The notes under the pieces: model-generated
What the model was told of the DNA's origin: nothing
Seen by the model: the letters and a program-made list of their open reading frames with translations, nothing else
Databases searched by the model: none
Position numbers and translations under genes: made by a program
DNA from: Halobacillus halophilus
GTDB taxonomy: Bacteria > Bacillota > Bacilli > Bacillales > Halobacillaceae
Reading direction: 5' to 3'
NCBI RefSeq assembly: GCF_020171985.1
Contig: NZ_JAIVAL010000005.1
Coordinates: forward strand, 1 to 64,000
DNA: 64,000 bases
Shown here: positions 61,307-64,000 of the stretch, piece after piece
Layout: each line of letters begins with the position of its first letter
How positions within the stretch are numbered: the first letter of the stretch is position 1

Positions 61307-62860
61307 TTATTTCTTCTCAACTGATGATGTTATGAAATGAATCAATATACCTACAAGCACCACAACAACCAGGGTTGCTAACAATGGAATCCACACTTGA
61401 CCTGTTAAGCCAAGAAGAATATATCCAATCGAGGCCGCTACAGCAGCTATACCTGCATAAGGAAGCTGGGTGAGTACGTGGTCGATATGGTTTGCACCTG
61501 CACCTGTTGAGGATAATATTGTTGTATCTGAAATAGGCGAACAATGGTCTCCAAATACAGAACCAGCCAGTACAGCTGATAGAGCAGGCAGAATCATGGC
61601 CGGCTCCGTCACAGCCGCTATCTCCCCTGCTATCGGAAGCATGATACCAAAGGTTCCCCAGGAAGTACCCGTGGAAAGTGCCATGAATCCGGAAATGATA
61701 AAAATAAGCAAGGGAAGATAAGCAACATTAATATCCGCCTGGCGGAACTGCTGGGCTAGATATTCACCTGTTTGCAGCTGACTGATAATATCTCCAATCA
61801 TCCAGGCAAAAACTAAAATATATATGGCGGGCAGCATGGCTTTAATTCCTTCCCAGAATACAACCGGTGCTCCCGACTTTGGTCCAGCCTGTCCTGCATA
61901 TAAAACGCCTGCTGTAACAACGGCTGCAAGTCCTCCGATAAACAAGGAAATATTCACATTGGTGTTTGCGAATATCGCAAGCAGATCTACGGCACCCTCC
62001 GTATTTCGAATACCTGTGAAAACCATAGATGCTACTGTCCCCGCCACAAGCGCTCCAATTGGCAGAATTAGATGAGCAATTTTGCCATTGTTATGCTGCT
62101 TAAACTCGTCATTTAAATCTCCTGGCACATCTCCTTCGGGGTTAGTTAGCTGACCAGTATCTAAAGCTCTCTTCTCATGCGTCCGCATTGCTCCTATGTC
62201 GAGCTTCAAGAAGATGGTGAGAAAGACTAGAAGCAGCGCAGCGAACACATAATAATTGGCAGGAATCATAAGGATAAATGCTTCCAATGCCTGATAATTA
62301 GAAATTTCATTTGCTGCTAAAATACTTCCAATCGTGCCAATGATATAAGCCCCCCAGCTCGATATCGGAGAAATAACGGTAATGGGGGCAGATGTAGAAT
62401 CAATATAATAGGCAAGCTTTGCCCTCGATATTTTGTAACGGTCTGTTACAGGTCTCGCCACCTGACCAACAGCTAACGCGTTAAAATAATCATCAATAAA
62501 AATGATAATACCCAACACAGCCGGAAGCAGTTTCGCCCCTTTTCGTGTGCGGATTTTCTCCACAGCCCATTTTCCGAAGGCCTTACTTCCCCCCGAGGCT
62601 GTCATAAAGGCTGTAGTGATCCCTAATAAAAATAAGAATGATAACAGGTAAAGGTTCCCAGAATTTAGAGCTCCTTCACTCACGAAAATAGTCGAAAATA
62701 ATGACCATATTAAGGCAAGACCATCTTTGAGATCAATTCCCGTAAGCATAAATGCTCCGATAATAATCCCTATACCTAGTGATAGAATCACTCTTCTTGT
62801 TACCAAGACAAGGACCAGCATTAATACTGCCGGAATTAATGAATAAATCGTTCCTTCCAT
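61307..62860 (-). CDS. lysW: NhaC-family transporter, predicted lysine transporter (LysW)
   Basis: A 517-residue membrane protein of the NhaC/YvgB-like antiporter superfamily with about 11-13 helices; FIDDYFNALAVGQVARPV, PISSWGAYIIG, STGTSWGTFGIMLP and GDHCSPISDTT are the family hallmarks. Homologues are annotated as Na+/H+ antiporters, but a lysine riboswitch in its own leader (with terminator) shows that it is controlled by lysine, so lysine uptake is the likely role (LysW; inference from regulation). Confidence 0.85.
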   Translation of the reverse strand: MEGTIYSLIPAVLMLVLVLVTRRVILSLGIGIIIGAFMLTGIDLKDGLALIWSLFSTIFVSEGALNSGNLYLLSFLFLLGITTAFMTASGGSKAFGKWAVEKIRTRKGAKLLPAVLGIIIFIDDYFNALAVGQVARPVTDRYKISRAKLAYYIDSTSAPITVISPISSWGAYIIGTIGSILAANEISNYQALEAFILMIPANYYVFAALLLVFLTIFLKLDIGAMRTHEKRALDTGQLTNPEGDVPGDLNDEFKQHNNGKIAHLILPIGALVAGTVASMVFTGIRNTEGAVDLLAIFANTNVNISLFIGGLAAVVTAGVLYAGQAGPKSGAPVVFWEGIKAMLPAIYILVFAWMIGDIISQLQTGEYLAQQFRQADINVAYLPLLIFIISGFMALSTGTSWGTFGIMLPIAGEIAAVTEPAMILPALSAVLAGSVFGDHCSPISDTTILSSTGAGANHIDHVLTQLPYAGIAAVAASIGYILLGLTGQVWIPLLATLVVVVLVGILIHFITSSVEKK

Positions 62861-62928
62861 GATATTCCCTCCGTAAATCTTTTGATGTAAACGGGAGTAG
62901 GAAGGCTACTGCCTATAAAAATGAGGAA

Positions 62929-62970
62929 TAAAAAAAGACAATGATAGTAGAAAATAACCTATCATTGCCT
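62929..62970 (-). terminator. Lysine-riboswitch terminator
   Basis: GGCAATGATAG / CTATCATTGTC stem (one G-T pair) followed by seven T residues on the minus strand, between the aptamer and lysW. Confidence 0.92.
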
Positions 62971-62980
62971 GTAGCAACTT

Positions 62981-63195
62981 GATTATCCTCCATTTCGATC
63001 AGTAGCGCCCCATGCACCCAAAAGAGCATGCATGACAGTGTGTCTCTTCTTCAGATATACACCAGCATAGGATAGTCTGACAACACTATCGTACACTTCG
63101 GCAGAAACTCATCCCTTTCATCAATGATCCTAGCTTGCCTGGCTCCCATTGATTACTAATGACGTCTGCACCTCTACCTCACCGATCTGATAAGG
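62981..63195 (-). promoter_or_regulatory. Lysine riboswitch (L-box) upstream of lysW
   Basis: On the minus strand the aptamer starts at CCTTATCAGATCGGTGAGG with the core GAGGTAGAGGTGC, continues with GATGAGTTTCTGCCGAAG and GGTGCATGGGGCGCTACTGATCG, and P1 closes with GATAATC. All conserved L-box boxes (AGAGGTGC, GCCGAAG, CTGATCG) are visible. Lysine binding should favour the terminator at 62929-62970. Confidence 0.93.
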
Positions 63196-63218
63196 TCACG
63201 CATATTTATTTCCATGCA

Positions 63219-63247
63219 ATTCTATCAGTATAGTTACATTATTGCAA
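63219..63247 (-). promoter_or_regulatory. SigA promoter of the lysine-riboswitch leader
   Basis: TTGCAA (63242-63247), 17-nt spacer, TAGAAT (63219-63224) on the minus strand. It overlaps the last codons of yunB. Confidence 0.75.
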
Positions 63248-64000
63248 GGCATCCATCGGAAAGGAAAAAGATGGTGATTTGTCTGGAGCTTCACCCTCCC
63301 CGCCATAGAAGTCAGGAACCTCTCCTAGAATAGTAGCTGTATCGATAGGAATATCCGTCGCTACGGTGGTCGTTTCAGTGGAGAAAGGAATCACGATCCT
63401 TACGTTCACTTCAATATGAATTGATAATTGGAATAATGCTGCATTAATGCCGTACTCTGTAATTTCACTTTGGAAGTTTGACTGTACATCACCAATCACT
63501 CGTAATTGAACCGGTACTTTTGGACCCAGGTTAGCAAGAAGCGAGTTATTCGTCGCCTGTCCGACAGGGATCTCTATTAATGTTGCGGGTTGTTCACCTA
63601 GTTCCTCCTGGGTCATATTAGGATCAATGTCAGGCTCAAGTGATGTATCTTCCATTGGTAATTCGTTTAGTTCCATCCTTTTTAGAAAGTTTTGGACACG
63701 GTACGTAGTATTTCTCAGTACCCTGTTCACTACCACGGAATTCCAGCCCATATAAACGATATTTCCCTTATCATCTTTTTCCATTTTTACTAAATCATTA
63801 AATTGTAGATCCTCAGCTATTTGTTTATTGACGGCTTCATTTATTGCGTCCCTTGCTAGTTGCTGGGTTTTTGTTTCAGCTATACCAATGAGTGCCGGAG
63901 TGATTCCCCTGTTGATTAGCCAGAGACTTAAAGCGGTGAATAGTAAAAAGAACAGAAAAGTCAAAACGATTCTTTTCCCAATTGAGGGTCCATTTGTAAC
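63239..64000 (-). CDS. yunB: YunB sporulation protein, N-terminus beyond the window
   Basis: The frame is open to the right edge (residues VTNGPSIGKRIV precede the first ATG/TTG-like codon), so the real start lies beyond base 64000 and the visible 253 residues are partial. It has an N-terminal membrane helix (LFFLLFTALSLWLI) and the YunB pattern ALIGIAETKTQQLARDAINEAV and VQLRVIGDVQSNFQSEITEYGINAALF. B. subtilis YunB is a SigE-controlled protein needed for efficient sporulation. Its end overlaps the lysW promoter. Confidence 0.88.
   Translation of the reverse strand, partial: VTNGPSIGKRIVLTFLFFLLFTALSLWLINRGITPALIGIAETKTQQLARDAINEAVNKQIAEDLQFNDLVKMEKDDKGNIVYMGWNSVVVNRVLRNTTYRVQNFLKRMELNELPMEDTSLEPDIDPNMTQEELGEQPATLIEIPVGQATNNSLLANLGPKVPVQLRVIGDVQSNFQSEITEYGINAALFQLSIHIEVNVRIVIPFSTETTTVATDIPIDTATILGEVPDFYGGEGEAPDKSPSFSFPMDALQ

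Overview
The window reads as chromosome of an endospore-forming, low-GC Bacillaceae, probably a moderately halophilic genus such as Halobacillus or Virgibacillus (genus is inference). The gene content and order follow the Bacillus subtilis ytq-ytp-yto, men, yug, yui-yum and yut-yun neighbourhoods, collapsed into one block. Spore genes (yutC-like YhcN/YlaJ lipoprotein, lytH, yunB) support a spore former. A beta-lysine acetyltransferase (AblB) and a KhtTU-type K+ antiporter fit a salt-adapted lifestyle.

Layout. 1-0.7 kb: 5' end of a 16S rRNA gene leaving the window leftwards, with tandem rrn promoters. 0.8-4.3 kb: two rhodanese-like proteins and leuS behind a leucine T-box. 4.4-9.5 kb: a 40-residue basic peptide, mnmM (ytqB), ytpB-ytpA, ytoA, and metK behind an S-box. 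10-13.6 kb: pckA, ytkD, a lipoprotein and a small conserved protein. 13.7-23.2 kb: the complete classical menaquinone set, menF-D-H-B-E-C on the minus strand with menA, a DHNA-CoA thioesterase candidate and yteA divergent. 23.2-24.2 kb: ribU behind an FMN riboswitch. 24.4-28.7 kb: an unusual two-gene unit (ATP-grasp ligase plus a large protein with a papain-like Q-C-H-N arrangement), then ablB. 29-32.6 kb: ytoP, a thioredoxin-like protein, a yugO-type K+ channel, yugN. 32.7-39.6 kb: pgi, yugJ, yuzA, yugI, an XRE regulator, patB, a SodC-like lipoprotein, kapB. 39.6-43.3 kb: khtU-khtT, deoD, yuiD. 43.3-50.4 kb: yuiC, yuiB, yumB, yumC, an ErpA/SufA-type carrier, a NifU-type scaffold (yutI), yuzB, yuzD. 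50.5-64 kb: a 2-hydroxyacid dehydrogenase, pgpA (yutG), a membrane protein, yutF, yutE (HepT-like), glpX, yutD, YhcN lipoprotein, lytH, an NSS transporter with a 30-residue MetS-type subunit, a NhaC-family transporter behind a lysine riboswitch, and the end of yunB.

Regulation is mainly by RNA: T-box (leuS), SAM-I (metK), FMN (ribU) and lysine (NhaC family), each followed by an intrinsic terminator. Nearly every transcription unit ends in a clear rho-independent terminator. No tRNA, CRISPR array, prophage, insertion sequence or transposase is visible.

Most novel-looking items: (1) the ATP-grasp / papain-like pair at 24.4-27.7 kb; (2) a family of long-hairpin intergenic repeats present three times (about 44.05, 49.1 and 54.85 kb), one copy with terminal inverted repeats; (3) unlisted micro-proteins of 40 and 30 residues; (4) a Shine-Dalgarno sequence locked inside a terminator stem at 57.0 kb; (5) a SodC-like lipoprotein lacking a copper ligand.
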